Source of the DNA: Vicia villosa
Lineage: Eukaryota; Streptophyta; Magnoliopsida; Fabales; Fabaceae
Assembly (NCBI RefSeq): GCF_029867415.1
Contig: NC_081183.1
Location: 143,421,097-143,485,096, forward strand
Direction: 5' to 3'
DNA length: 64,000 bases
Every line of letters begins with the position of its first letter. The first letter of the stretch is position 1. The notes beneath the pieces are model-generated. The model worked only from the letters and a program-made list of their open reading frames with translations, was not told the DNA's origin and searched no databases. The translations under genes were made by a program, and so were the position numbers. Of the stretch, positions 11,151 through 21,661 are shown piece after piece.

Positions 11151-13537
11151 ATGGCTGCTTCATCTTCTCCCAACGTTGGTTCCTCTGCTCCTCTACATCT
11201 TCAAGAAGAAGAACAACAAATTGTTCCTGTTATCTCTTGCTCCATTCCCAAAAATGAGTTAGAAGTAATCTGTGAATTAACGGTCGACTTTGATAGTCTT
11301 GAAAAACATGAGTTCCATCTAAAAGAGGATATGTTGTTTCAAGGATGAACTTCTCTGTTCTCTGAGTTCTGTGGACCTGTATACCCAGAACTTGTAAAGG
11401 ACTTTTGGGTGCATGCTGTAGTAGCTCCTAATTCTATCTTGTCGTTTGTTCATGGAAGGTTTGTTGTTGTTACTGAGAACATCCTGAGAATGATGTTTGA
11501 TCTAAGAAATTCTGAAGGTGTCTATGAAACGGATCAAAGAGTAGATTGGGATGCTGTTTTGGCTACTCTTTATTCAGATGTGAAGAAAACAAAGCGTGTC
11601 AAAGACATGAAGGATCTCTACAAAATCTGGACCAAGATTCTTCTAGGGTGTTTCTATCACAGAAAATCAACCCATTCTGCAGATTTTGTCAACAAAGAGC
11701 AGCAATATATTCTGTACTGCATTGCTACTCAGAAGAAGGTTGATATTATCTACATAATATTCAATCATATGTGGAATGCTGTAAGGGATTCCAGAAATGC
11801 TTTCAGAATAAAGAAGGGTAATATTATTCCTTTTGGAAGAATAATTACAAATCTTCTGATTCATACCAAGATTGCTGAAGACTTGGAAACTCAAGGAGTT
11901 ATCAAGGATCTTGTTACTGATACAGGAAGTTGCTTGAATGCTCACACTTTGAGAAAGATGAACCTCATTCAAGCTGTTAGAGTCAGTCCTCAACCTCTTC
12001 CAGGAGCAAGAAGCAAAAGAAATCCTGTTCTTGCTGAGTTTGAATCTTTCTTCAGAAGTGAGCTGCCAGAAGTTAGGACTAAATATCTTAACTCTCTCAA
12101 GGAAGATAAATACAAAGATGTTCCTGCTAAAGTTAGTCGGAAGAAAGATTCTACTTCCAGGCCTGCAGCTTCAGAAGATGTTTCAGAAGCTGCACCAGAA
12201 GTTGTTGCCAAGAAAGAAAGAAGGACAAAGCGTAAGTTTGATCATCCTTCTGTTAACCAGGAGAAGGAAGTTCAAGAAGAAGCTGCTGCTGTTGTTGTTG
12301 AGAAAGTTGTTGAAGAAGAAGTTGTTGTTGAAGAAATTCAGGAAGTCTTAGTTGAAAATGAAAATAATGAACAAGAGACTGCTGAGAGAAGGAAGAAGAA
12401 GAAGAGAAAGCTGAAGAATAATAAGAACGTGGAAGATGGAAAGGAAGTAGAAAAGAAGAAAAAGAAGAAAAGAAAATTAATTATAGAAGATTCGGAGGAT
12501 GAAGAAGTGATCCCAGAAGCTGTGAATCAGCAAGAAGATAAGACTCTAGAAGCTGTGAATCAGAATGAAGAAGATATTCCAGAAGCTGTGAATCAGCAAG
12601 AAGAAGCTGTTTCTCAAGAAGATAGAGCTCAAGAAGCTGTGGAAAAAGAAAAAGATAGTCTAGAATCTGCCAGAAGAAGAGAAATTTCTCTTGGGAAGGC
12701 AAAGATTGTGGAAGAGAAGAAGAACAAGAAGCAGAAAAGACTTGAGGCTGAGTTTGAAGCTATTCAGAATATGTCTAAAGGTATACATCTTTCTGAACCT
12801 GCTTCTGTTCCTGTTTTATGTTCAGAATTTACACCAACAAATGTTGCTCACACCTCTGAACCAGTAAATCAACCAGAAACAGCCCCATTAGAATCACCTC
12901 AACTCACCCATGTTCTCACACCTCCTTCTCCTCCCCAAACCAATGTTACTTCTGACCACTCCCTTGAAACCCTTGTTCTTGATATCCAACCCCTTCAAAC
13001 TCTCTTTTCACCTCACTCAAATATATCCACCTCTCAACCTCCACCTCATGCAAACTATGAATCCATTCCTTCTACCTCTCAAAATAATCCTTCTGTATCT
13101 GACCTTCCAGATTCTGCATCACATGAGCAATTGCTCCATGACTGTAACTACACACCCAAGCCTCGTCCTGAACCTGAGCTGGTAGTGTTAGATTCTGAGA
13201 ATGAAGCAAATCATCTCTCTATCTTAATATAGAACCTTAACCCTATTTTGTTCTGAAACCAGATTCTGCCAAAACCAAAATAAAATCTCGCCAAGCATAC
13301 AGTATTGGTGTAATTTTTGAAATAGTAAAACTGAATGTCAGAAGAGGTTTTGAGGCTCTAAGAGCAGCTCATCATGCTGGAATAAATGATGTTGCCATGC
13401 GAAATCTCTGGAGGATCTTCAGAAGAAAAGCAGACGCTGAGTTTCAAGACCTTCAGGAGATTTGTGAAGAACTTGCTCCACGACCTTGTGGAATTCTGAG
13501 GCCTTATGAAGATTTTTGGTTCAGTCGTCTTGGTGGG
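11151..13537 (+). pseudogene. Sirevirus envelope-like gene, 5' part, split by Athila
   Basis: This is the extra gene found downstream of pol in SIRE-type elements; its function is not established. The frame opens at 11151 (MAASSSPNVG). A single in-frame TGA (11346-11348) interrupts it and it continues in the same frame to 13232. The N-terminal 260 residues or so look globular (for example FVHGRFVVVTENILRMMFDL). Basic clusters (KKKKRKLK, KKKKKKRKL) that could act as nuclear signals follow, then tandem PEAVNQQE repeats (about 12505-12640) in an acidic, coiled-coil-prone region, then a Pro/Ser-rich stretch. After 13232 the frame changes. From about 13334 a conserved segment (LWRIFRRKADAEFQDLQ) runs to SRLGG, where Athila interrupts it at 13537. 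No convincing signal peptide or transmembrane segment was seen. Confidence 0.75.
13533..13537 (+). repeat. Target-site duplication of Athila, left copy (GTGGG)
   Basis: GTGGG immediately precedes the TGATCG terminus. The same five bases follow the CGATCA terminus at 21662-21666. The duplication fixes both ends of the insertion. Confidence 0.95.
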
Positions 13538-14873
13538 TGATCGTAAAAATAGCAAGTGTACTATTTTTACCGGTGTAGTTCTAATGGGTTTTACCCCAAG
13601 TATCGATCACGAGGATTGCGTAGTAAATATAAATTATTTTAATAGTCAATTAAACAAAATGGTATATGGGTTTTATATTGAAATCTTGAAATAATAAAAT
13701 TCAAATAAATAAGCTGAAAGTAAAATAGCTTTTGTGTGTAAATTTAGAGTAATGCCAAGGTAGGTGTATGATTAGCCTTCTAATGACTCTGTAATAAGAT
13801 CTCTTCAACAAGTTCATATGATGCAACTATCTGTTCTTAAGGGTGTTTTCCTAAGTCCTTAGTGAAAACCTTTTGGTTTGCAACCCTAATGCCTAAGTCC
13901 TTAGAAACAAGGCTTGTGAACCAAAGATGTAAATAATCAAGAATTTTTCAAATAACCTTACGGTATCCCTAGGCCTAGGTGATAACAATAAGATTTAATT
14001 GTTTAAAAACCTTAACAACCGTAGTCCTACAGATTGTTAACCGTGGATCAATCTTGTTTTGCCGACAAAGAAAGCAATAAAAACATTAAACAATTAAATT
14101 GAAAAATATGAAAGCTTGATTAAAGAACAACGATATTCAGAGTCATTACAATGCAAATCAGGGACACCCCCTGGCATTGGGGGGTTTAGCCTCTCATAAT
14201 ATTCAAGAAAACAGAATCAAAGAGTTTAGACATTACAACAATTAAGAGAACTCGGATCTTCAATGGTGTCCACCGTTGAATCTCTTCGTCTTCCCAATCC
14301 TTGATGAAGCTATCTCTCCTTTCTTGTGAATTCTCTCCTCCGATCCAAAAGTGCCTTCTCCTTGTCTTTCAATCTCTTTTAATCTCCCTAGGTTTTCAGA
14401 TTTTAGCCGCAATACCTAAACTGCCCTTGGACTTTAAAAATATTGGAAAAACCAAAATTCAGAAAATTGGTCCGCACAGCTGACACGGCCGTGTCACTTG
14501 ACACGGGCAGACCGTGTCAGCTTCTGGTCTGATGGTTTACTTTCTTCAGGAGGTCGGACACGACCGTGTCAGGCGACACGGTCAGACCGTGTCCGCCTCT
14601 GCCCATATGTTCCTTCTTGGCTTTTTGCTTCCTATTTCACACCTCTTGGCCATGCGATCTTCCATCAATCTTAAGCTAAACTGAAACCATTACCAAACGA
14701 GATAAAAAGCACCTAACTTACAATGAGAATGACACAAAAACAAACTTCACACAAATTAACTTAAAACTAGATAAATTAAAGAAAACATTGGGAAATAAAC
14801 ACAAAGTGTTACCAAACATGATGATCGTGTGTCGAATTTATGATGAAATTGAGTGTAAAATGGTGACCGATCA
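13538..14873 (-). repeat. 3' LTR of Athila (1336 bp)
   Basis: It is bounded by TGATCG and CGATCA, a 6-bp perfect inverted terminal repeat. It differs from the partner at 20326-21661 at four places seen by eye (near 14100, 14401, 14563 and 14757), with no length change. It carries a palindrome cluster at 14481-14594. Confidence 0.95.
14481..14594. repeat. Palindrome cluster in Athila LTR (left copy)
   Basis: The 14-bp palindrome GACACGGCCGTGTC and degenerate half-copies (GACACGG, CCGTGTC) recur four to six times in about 110 bp. They can pair with each other as hairpins. The second LTR has the same cluster at 21269-21382, with one base changed that restores the second palindrome (GACACGACCGTGTC here). 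Confidence 0.8.
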
Positions 14874-14890
14874 CAACCCCAAACTTATCT
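14874..14890 (-). promoter_or_regulatory. Athila polypurine tract
   Basis: The minus strand reads GATAAGTTTGGGGTTG directly against the 3' LTR start. That is the expected place for the plus-strand primer, and its TTTGGGGTTG form is usual for Athila elements. Confidence 0.7.
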
Positions 14891-16226
14891 CATTGCTTGT
14901 CCTCAAGCGATGCAAGCGAACAAACAAAGGACACCTTGAATTTTCCTTTGGTACAACAACATAGCCGATGTCATTCGCAACTTGAATCCCTTCCTTGAGT
15001 CAGCTTTTGAAACTCATCGCCCCTTGTTGTCCGTCACACTTCAATTCAAAATGTGTTTCACCTGCAAACTTGTCACACTTCTCACCATTTCTCTCTTGGT
15101 TAAAGTATTTTTCGCTCTGATCAAAATATGCGATATCAACCCTTGACTTTGCGAGTATCCTACTTTCACTACACAATAAAAAGGAATCACACAATTTGAG
15201 GTCTTTATGGGTTGTAACGGGGCTGAGGTGGAGGTTGGATAAACAGTGAATGGGTACACAACTGGTTTTTCCGCACTTACGTTACTCTTATCATTCTTTT
15301 TTTTTTTTTTCATATGGGGTGTTCTTCTTATATTCCCCGTTTTTACGAGTCTTTACTTTTCTTTGGGCCCATGTGTGTTCAATCCCCTTTCTTTTTTTCT
15401 TTTGTTTGTTCTCTTTTTCTCTCCCTTTTTTTTTTCTTTCTCTTTTTTTTTCTCCCTTTTTTTTTTACTTTCATACACATATATCGGCCACCCCAAACTT
15501 ACAATTTTCACACAGTTGTACTTAAGAGAAAATGATAAGTGCTACCCGGAAGTGATAATAATAAAAGATGGAGAAAAGACCAAACAAAATAAGGAGGAAT
15601 GGCTCAACGGGTTATACGAGGGATATGACCATACAAGACAAAACAACAATGGTGGACAACAATGATAGGATGATGAAACAATTAATAACAAACAACTGCC
15701 TCTTGTGTGATTTCTCAATTGTGTTATGTCGATAGAATAGACGCAAAATTAGGGAGATAAAGACATACCTGATTTCACTCTCATGGTGATCTCTTGAAGT
15801 GTTTGGCTTTTTATAATCCTCACCAGGTAGGTTAAGTTTGCAGCTTCCGCACACCCTCATGTCGTGTGACTTCTCTTTCCGGCTTGATTTCGTCTCTCAA
15901 CTGATCAATTCCGTTCGCCATATTGCGTCCGACATCTTCTTTTTTTTGGCTACATCAACTTCCAAGGTGCCTTGAGATATTAGCTTTTGGTCGAGTCGTC
16001 CTTCCATTTATCACTCAATACTTCATGCCTTCGACACCAACCTTCATCCTGTTACACTTTTGATTCAACTAAAAAGAAAATTTCAGACAAAACAAATCAG
16101 ATGAAATACTAAAATACGAAAACAATACTGATAAAAGAAAACGATACTGATAAAATCCCTCCCCCACTTGCACTAAACATTGTCCCCAATGTTTTCGTAC
16201 TCGCCGGAGAGGACTTACCGAACATC
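14891..16226 (-). other. Athila 3' untranslated region
   Basis: No convincing ORF was found between the envelope-like stop and the polypurine tract. Long T/CT-rich runs at about 15293-15312 and 15380-15470 read as A- and GA-rich tracts on the element's sense strand. Small ORFs over these runs are low-complexity by-products. Confidence 0.7.
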
Positions 16227-17459
16227 CTACTGAGGAGGAGGAGGGAAATGCAACATCAATTGTTGCATCATGCTGTGCATCTCCGTCATCATCACGCCTT
16301 GACGGGTTTGTTCATCTCCTTGACGGTGTAGCTCTAAACTTTGACGCGCTTGCTCACCTCTGAGATCAGCGAATTCGCCGTGAATCCACTTCCATTCTTC
16401 ACTTGTGAAAGATGAAGATTGGTGACCTCCTTGTGAGGATTGACCCGTCTCTCCTTGTAGGTGTTCATTCTCTTCATTCCGCTGAAACTGATAATTGCTC
16501 CGAAAAACCTCTCGATACCTCCAGTTTGCTTCGTCAATGGTGGAGGTTCTTTCAGGGTTTGGAAGGTTCATGATCACTGTTTTCCCAACTTTGTACTCGT
16601 AATTGGTACCATTCATCTGTATCACAAGTTGGTTAATCAAAGCAAGTATATCTAATTTAGTCATACCTGCCACTGGTGCATGCTGTTGCTCCACCGGGTC
16701 ATAGCCGAGGAATGTAGCTATTTGAGTGATGATGCCTCCAACACAAATGTCGCCAGAAACCGCTTTTCCCACTTTACTTAAATGGGCAGCTACAAAAGCC
16801 GCTACATTGACCGGAGTTTCCGAAATCATTGAGGACATAAAAAACAGCTCAGTTTGCGAAATAACGCCTTGGCTATCACCCCTGCCAAACATAGAATAAG
16901 CCAAGCATTTTTGCACATAACGAAAACAAGGATTATGAATCCGGGAGGCTTTCGCGTCCTTCGCGATATACTCAGTTCCTGTGATCTTAGACCAAAACCG
17001 ACCTGGAATGAAATCACTAGGCAATTTTCCGGGACCATCAACGGGTATACCAAGTATAGCACCTAATTCCTCGAGCGTTAACCGGTGTTGCATTTGAAAC
17101 AACTGAAAAGTGATGGCCCCGGTACACATAGGGAGGTTTCTTTCCCAATCCATATGCACCTCGTACTCCACTGTACTTAAGAACTCTAATGTTATCCGTT
17201 CATAAGTCGGTGTTGTACGCAACATAAAGTCTAACAGCCCTATTTTATTCAGCAACCTATGAACATCCTCAGACAAACCCAATTCAGCTAAAGTAGAGGG
17301 ACACAAATACCTGTTTGGAATTAACCGTCTATTCTTAAGTTTTGCATACCGGACTTCATGGGCGGGTATGGAGAAAGTGAATCCATGAGCATTCTCGTTG
17401 CTCGGTTCATCCGCCTGTGCCCCAAACTTTGACAAGTTTATCTTCTTGAAGGATTTCAA
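16227..17459 (-). CDS. Athila ORF1/envelope-like protein, 410 aa, start recreated by deletion
   Basis: The product resembles the Arabidopsis-retrotransposon ORF1 (ATHILA ORF-1) family that sits downstream of pol in Athila elements. Its function is not established. The recognisable domain begins around residue 12 (FGAQADEPSNENAHGF), with MDWERNLPMCTG, HRLTLEELGAILGIP and a long helical middle. A Gln/Glu-rich tail (about residues 330-410) may form a coiled coil. No clear transmembrane segment was seen. The first dozen or so codons are out-of-frame sequence from the linker before RT, so the present ATG is a product of the deletion that joined pol to this gene. The ORF overlaps the end of the gag-protease ORF by 53 bp in another frame. 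Confidence 0.8.
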   Translation of the reverse strand: MKSFKKINLSKFGAQADEPSNENAHGFTFSIPAHEVRYAKLKNRRLIPNRYLCPSTLAELGLSEDVHRLLNKIGLLDFMLRTTPTYERITLEFLSTVEYEVHMDWERNLPMCTGAITFQLFQMQHRLTLEELGAILGIPVDGPGKLPSDFIPGRFWSKITGTEYIAKDAKASRIHNPCFRYVQKCLAYSMFGRGDSQGVISQTELFFMSSMISETPVNVAAFVAAHLSKVGKAVSGDICVGGIITQIATFLGYDPVEQQHAPVAGMTKLDILALINQLVIQMNGTNYEYKVGKTVIMNLPNPERTSTIDEANWRYREVFRSNYQFQRNEENEHLQGETGQSSQGGHQSSSFTSEEWKWIHGEFADLRGEQARQSLELHRQGDEQTRQGVMMTEMHSMMQQLMLHFPPPPQ

Positions 17460-20163
17460 GGTGAGAACTTATTATAGCCGGGCACTTACTTTCAGTGTCT
17501 AAAAAGACGTATTTGAGGTTCTCCGGTAATTGTTTGAGTTCAGCCCCCTTCTTTGGTTCATCTTTACTTACTTCCACTAACGGTTGCCTTAGATCCTCCC
17601 ATCTGCTGTGGCGAGAATCTTTGGCAAATGATATTTCCATCATGGCTAAAACTTCACTATCTTTTTCATCAATTACCTCCTCTTCTTCGAAAATTGATAG
17701 ACTCAAAACTCTTTCCAAAGGTAATTTATGTTTTGTCAAAGAGTTTTCTTCATCACAAATTCGCTCAATTACCTCAATGTGTTGACTTGTGGCAACATCA
17801 TCCTTGTACTTCATAGTGTTTCGCACATCAATCTTCAACTCTTCATCATAAACTTTCAAGGTCATTGTACCTTCCTCTATGTCGATCAAACACCTCCCGG
17901 TCTCTAGAAATGGTCTCCCTAAAATGATTGGTATCTCTTCATCTTCGGGCATCTCTAAAATAACAAAGTCTACCGGGAATACGAACTTATCGATTTTCAC
18001 CAACACGTCTTCTACCACTCCGTAAGGTCTTTTAATTGATTGGTCAGCGAACTGGAGTGTCATTCGTGTGTCTTGTACTTTACCTATTCCCAATCTTTTG
18101 TAAATGGATAATGGCATAAGACTCACACTTGCTCCTAAGTCTATCAGTGCTTTCTTGAAAGACCTATCACCAATTGTGCATGGTATAGTTACCGAACCTC
18201 TGTCTTTCTTTTTAACCGGAATCTTCATTCCCTGCAAAATAGCACTACAAGTCTCGGTTAGAATAATCGGATCATCATCGATGGTTCGCCTTTTTGAAAT
18301 GATATCCTTCATAAATTTCGCATAAGTGGGCATTTGCTCAAGTGCCTCTAAGAAAGGAATGTTCAGCTCAAGTTTCTTGAACATCTCTAAGAACTTCTCG
18401 AAATTCTTCTCATGTTGTTCTTTCTTCCTATTTCTTGTGGGAAAAGGGAGTTTAACTGCCGGTTTTGGTGTAGCTACCTTTTCTTGTACTACCCTTTCGT
18501 CCCTCTTGACTTCTTGACTTACACCCTCATTCTCTTTAATCTCGACATCAACTTCAATCAACATATCCTCATCCTCGAAATTTCTCTCCGGTTTGTCATT
18601 GGATTTATTGCTTCTGGTAATTACAGCGTTCACATGATTGTTGTCTCTGGGATTTGTAACCGTGGCACTAGGGAGAGCGCCTTGTGGTTGAGTGTTGGTC
18701 ATTTGTTGGGCAATCTGACTCACTTGAATCTCTAAGTTTTTTATTGATGCCCCTGTGTTTCTCAAGTTGCTCCTAGTTTCTTCCTGAAATTGAGAGTTTT
18801 GAGCTGCCATCTTTTCAATAGCTATCTCCCATTCTGCCTTCTTCGGTAACTGTTGCTGCAATTGTTGAGGTGCTTGAGATTGGAACTGTTGCGGGTGATG
18901 TTGAAATTGTTGCTGATAGGGAACTTGTTGTTGAGGAGGTCTGTATTGTTGTGACTGAGCTGGAGATTGATATTGGATTGGTCCCTGCTTTTGAAAGTTT
19001 CCTTGTTGGTCCTTCCATGCAAAATTTGGATGATTTTTCCAACCCGGATTATATGTATTGGCATAAGGATTGTTTTGCCTCAACATATGAATCTGTTCCA
19101 CCTGTTCCTGCGTTGCCACACAATGCATAGCAAAATGCGGTCCACTACATATTTCACATATAATTGAGGTGGTTGGCTCAACCTGTGCTACCTTCTGTTC
19201 ACCGAGATTCATTTTTTTCAATCTTCTTTCTACTTCAGCTGCAATCTGTTCTTCCATTTTAACCACCTGATCAGCAAGCTTCAAATCAATTTTTCCTTCT
19301 GGTTGGCTCATAGCGCGGTCATATAACTCAATGTGCTCATTGGCGGCAATCGCTTCTATGATTCTCTTGATACCAGTGGCTGTTGCAAAGTTAGTTGAGC
19401 CACCGGCAGCAGTGTCGATAAGCTGTTTTGTCTTCAGTCGAAGACCGTTCACAAACGTCTGCATTTGCTCGGTTGGGTCCATGTTATGAGTCGGACACGC
19501 AACCAAACATCTCTTAAACCTTTTGTACGCATCTCCCAATGATTCCCCTTCTTTTTGCTTGAAATTCACAATATCATATCTTTTTCGAATAAAAACTGAT
19601 GCAGGGAAATATTCATTAAGGAAAGCCGTTTCCATTTGTTGCCATGTTGTGATGCTTCCAGCTGGAAGTGAGTAAAACCATTCTTCTGCGTCTTCAGATA
19701 AAGTGAATGGAAACATCACAAGTCTCTTGGCCTCTTCAGAATGGCCTTCAATCTTTAATGATGTAGTTGTGGTGAGGAATCTTTGCAGATGCTTATTTGC
19801 ATCTTCATTGATTCTTCCCGCAAACGGCTTGCTCTCCAACTGTCGGATAGTTGAAGGATGGAGTTGGAAGTGTGCCACATTGACCGGTTGGTTTACGATG
19901 GTCATTCTTCCAAGCGGGGCATTATCCCTTCCATAGTCTCCTAAAAGCCTCTCTGGGGGAGGTGGATCAGCTGCCATAGTTTCAGGCTCAGATTCTGACT
20001 GCTCGGATGAAAGAGATATTCTTTCTTCGTCTTCTGATTCTGAGACTATAGGAGATTCTTCTTTTGAAGCCAGTCTTTTCTGTTTAACTTCTCGGACTCT
20101 TGCTCGCAATAGCCTTTCTGGTTCTGCGTCAAAAAGAAGTTCAGCTGAGGCCTTACCTCGCAT
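17407..20163 (-). CDS. gag-pro: Athila Gag-protease polyprotein, 918 aa, truncated before RT
   Basis: This is the structural protein plus protease of a Ty3/gypsy element. The start is the ATG at 20163 (MRGKASAELLF), 163 bp from the LTR. Residues about 95-275 form the retrotransposon Gag domain (FPFTLSEDAEEWFYSLPAGS, GESLGDAYKRFKRCLVACP). A CCHC-like site CEICSGPHFAMHC (about 337-349) and a Gln-rich stretch follow. The aspartic protease (about 690-800) has ALIDLGASVSLMPLSIYKRL and IILGRPFL. The active-site triplet reads DLG instead of the usual D(S/T)G. The ORF ends in the linker that normally leads into RT (LKYVFLDTE, then ILQEDKLVKV) and stops seven codons later at the deletion joint. Residue positions are estimates. 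Confidence 0.9.
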   Translation of the reverse strand: MRGKASAELLFDAEPERLLRARVREVKQKRLASKEESPIVSESEDEERISLSSEQSESEPETMAADPPPPERLLGDYGRDNAPLGRMTIVNQPVNVAHFQLHPSTIRQLESKPFAGRINEDANKHLQRFLTTTTSLKIEGHSEEAKRLVMFPFTLSEDAEEWFYSLPAGSITTWQQMETAFLNEYFPASVFIRKRYDIVNFKQKEGESLGDAYKRFKRCLVACPTHNMDPTEQMQTFVNGLRLKTKQLIDTAAGGSTNFATATGIKRIIEAIAANEHIELYDRAMSQPEGKIDLKLADQVVKMEEQIAAEVERRLKKMNLGEQKVAQVEPTTSIICEICSGPHFAMHCVATQEQVEQIHMLRQNNPYANTYNPGWKNHPNFAWKDQQGNFQKQGPIQYQSPAQSQQYRPPQQQVPYQQQFQHHPQQFQSQAPQQLQQQLPKKAEWEIAIEKMAAQNSQFQEETRSNLRNTGASIKNLEIQVSQIAQQMTNTQPQGALPSATVTNPRDNNHVNAVITRSNKSNDKPERNFEDEDMLIEVDVEIKENEGVSQEVKRDERVVQEKVATPKPAVKLPFPTRNRKKEQHEKNFEKFLEMFKKLELNIPFLEALEQMPTYAKFMKDIISKRRTIDDDPIILTETCSAILQGMKIPVKKKDRGSVTIPCTIGDRSFKKALIDLGASVSLMPLSIYKRLGIGKVQDTRMTLQFADQSIKRPYGVVEDVLVKIDKFVFPVDFVILEMPEDEEIPIILGRPFLETGRCLIDIEEGTMTLKVYDEELKIDVRNTMKYKDDVATSQHIEVIERICDEENSLTKHKLPLERVLSLSIFEEEEVIDEKDSEVLAMMEISFAKDSRHSRWEDLRQPLVEVSKDEPKKGAELKQLPENLKYVFLDTESKCPAIISSHLEILQEDKLVKVWGTGG

Positions 20164-20301
20164 ACAAGATTAGAAGTTAATTAGTTTAAAGTAAATAAAA
20201 TGACAAATAAAACTAAACAAATGTAATTTCAGCAAAAATAAAATTTTAATTGCAGAGCAATAAAATTTTAATGGACTATTTAACAACTTATATTTTGGCA
20301 A

Positions 20302-20319
20302 TCCCCGGCAACGGCGCCA
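20302..20319 (-). promoter_or_regulatory. Athila primer-binding site (tRNA-Asp)
   Basis: The minus strand reads TGGCGCCGTTGCCGGGGA, complementary to the 3' end of plant tRNA-Asp. It lies six bases inside the 5' LTR, as usual for Athila. Confidence 0.9.
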
Positions 20320-20325
20320 AAAACT

Positions 20326-21661
20326 TGATCGTAAAAATAGCAAGTGTACTATTTTTACCGGTGTAGTTCTAATGGGTTTTACCCCAAGTATCGATCACGA
20401 GGATTGCGTAGTAAATATAAATTATTTTAATAGTCAATTAAACAAAATGGTATATGGGTTTTATATTGAAATCTTGAAATAATAAAATTCAAATAAATAA
20501 GCTGAAAGTAAAATAGCTTTTGTGTGTAAATTTAGAGTAATGCCAAGGTAGGTGTATGATTAGCCTTCTAATGACTCTGTAATAAGATCTCTTCAACAAG
20601 TTCATATGATGCAACTATCTGTTCTTAAGGGTGTTTTCCTAAGTCCTTAGTGAAAACCTTTTGGTTTGCAACCCTAATGCCTAAGTCCTTAGAAACAAGG
20701 CTTGTGAACCAAAGATGTAAATAATCAAGAATTTTTCAAATAACCTTACGGTATCCCTAGGCCTAGGTGATAACAATAAGATTTAATTGTTTAAAAACCT
20801 TAACAACCGTAGTCCTACAGATTGTTAACCGTGGATCAATCTTGTTTTGCCGACAAAGAAAGCAATAAAAACATTAAACAATTAAATTGCAAAATATGAA
20901 AGCTTGATTAAAGAACAACGATATTCAGAGTCATTACAATGCAAATCAGGGACACCCCCTGGCATTGGGGGGTTTAGCCTCTCATAATATTCAAGAAAAC
21001 AGAATCAAAGAGTTTAGACATTACAACAATTAAGAGAACTCGGATCTTCAATGGTGTCCACCGTTGAATCTCTTCGTCTTCCCAATCCTTGATGAAGCTA
21101 TCTCTCCTTTCTTGTGAATTCTCTCCTCCGATCCAAAAGTGCCTTCTCCTTGTCTTTCAATCTCTTTTAATCTCCCTAGGTTTTCAGATTTCAGCCGCAA
21201 TACCTAAACTGCCCTTGGACTTTAAAAATATTGGAAAAACCAAAATTCAGAAAATTGGTCCGCACAGCTGACACGGCCGTGTCACTTGACACGGGCAGAC
21301 CGTGTCAGCTTCTGGTCTGATGGTTTACTTTCTTCAGGAGGTCGGACACGGCCGTGTCAGGCGACACGGTCAGACCGTGTCCGCCTCTGCCCATATGTTC
21401 CTTCTTGGCTTTTTGCTTCCTATTTCACACCTCTTGGCCATGCGATCTTCCATCAATCTTAAGCTAAACTGAAACCATTACCAAACGAGATAAAAAGCAC
21501 CTAACTTACAATGAGAATGACACAAAAACAAACTTCACACAAATAAACTTAAAACTAGATAAATTAAAGAAAACATTGGGAAATAAACACAAAGTGTTAC
21601 CAAACATGATGATCGTGTGTCGAATTTATGATGAAATTGAGTGTAAAATGGTGACCGATCA
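20326..21661 (-). repeat. 5' LTR of Athila (1336 bp)
   Basis: The termini TGATCG and CGATCA, length and sequence match the LTR at 13538-14873, with four differences seen by eye. The palindrome cluster is at 21269-21382. It abuts the right GTGGG duplication. Confidence 0.95.

Larger units (their letters stand above)
13538..21661 (-). mobile_element. Athila-type Ty3/gypsy retrotransposon, complete ends, pol deleted
   Basis: On the minus strand the order is 5' LTR (21661-20326), tRNA-Asp-type primer site, gag-protease (20163-17407), Athila ORF1/envelope-like (17459-16227), 3' region, polypurine tract and 3' LTR (14873-13538). The element is 8,124 bp, flanked by GTGGG on both sides and lying inside the copia-B envelope-like gene. 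RT, RNase H and integrase, normally between protease and the envelope-like ORF, are absent. Both LTRs are 1,336 bp, and I counted only four substitutions by eye, so insertion was recent. The two remaining ORFs are long and open. Mobility must have depended on enzymes from a complete relative. Confidence 0.94.

Noticed and set aside
15246..15665. Phe/Ser/Leu-rich membrane-like ORFs
   Set aside because: These are translations of T- and CT-rich tracts in the Athila 3' UTR, on the strand opposite the element's genes.
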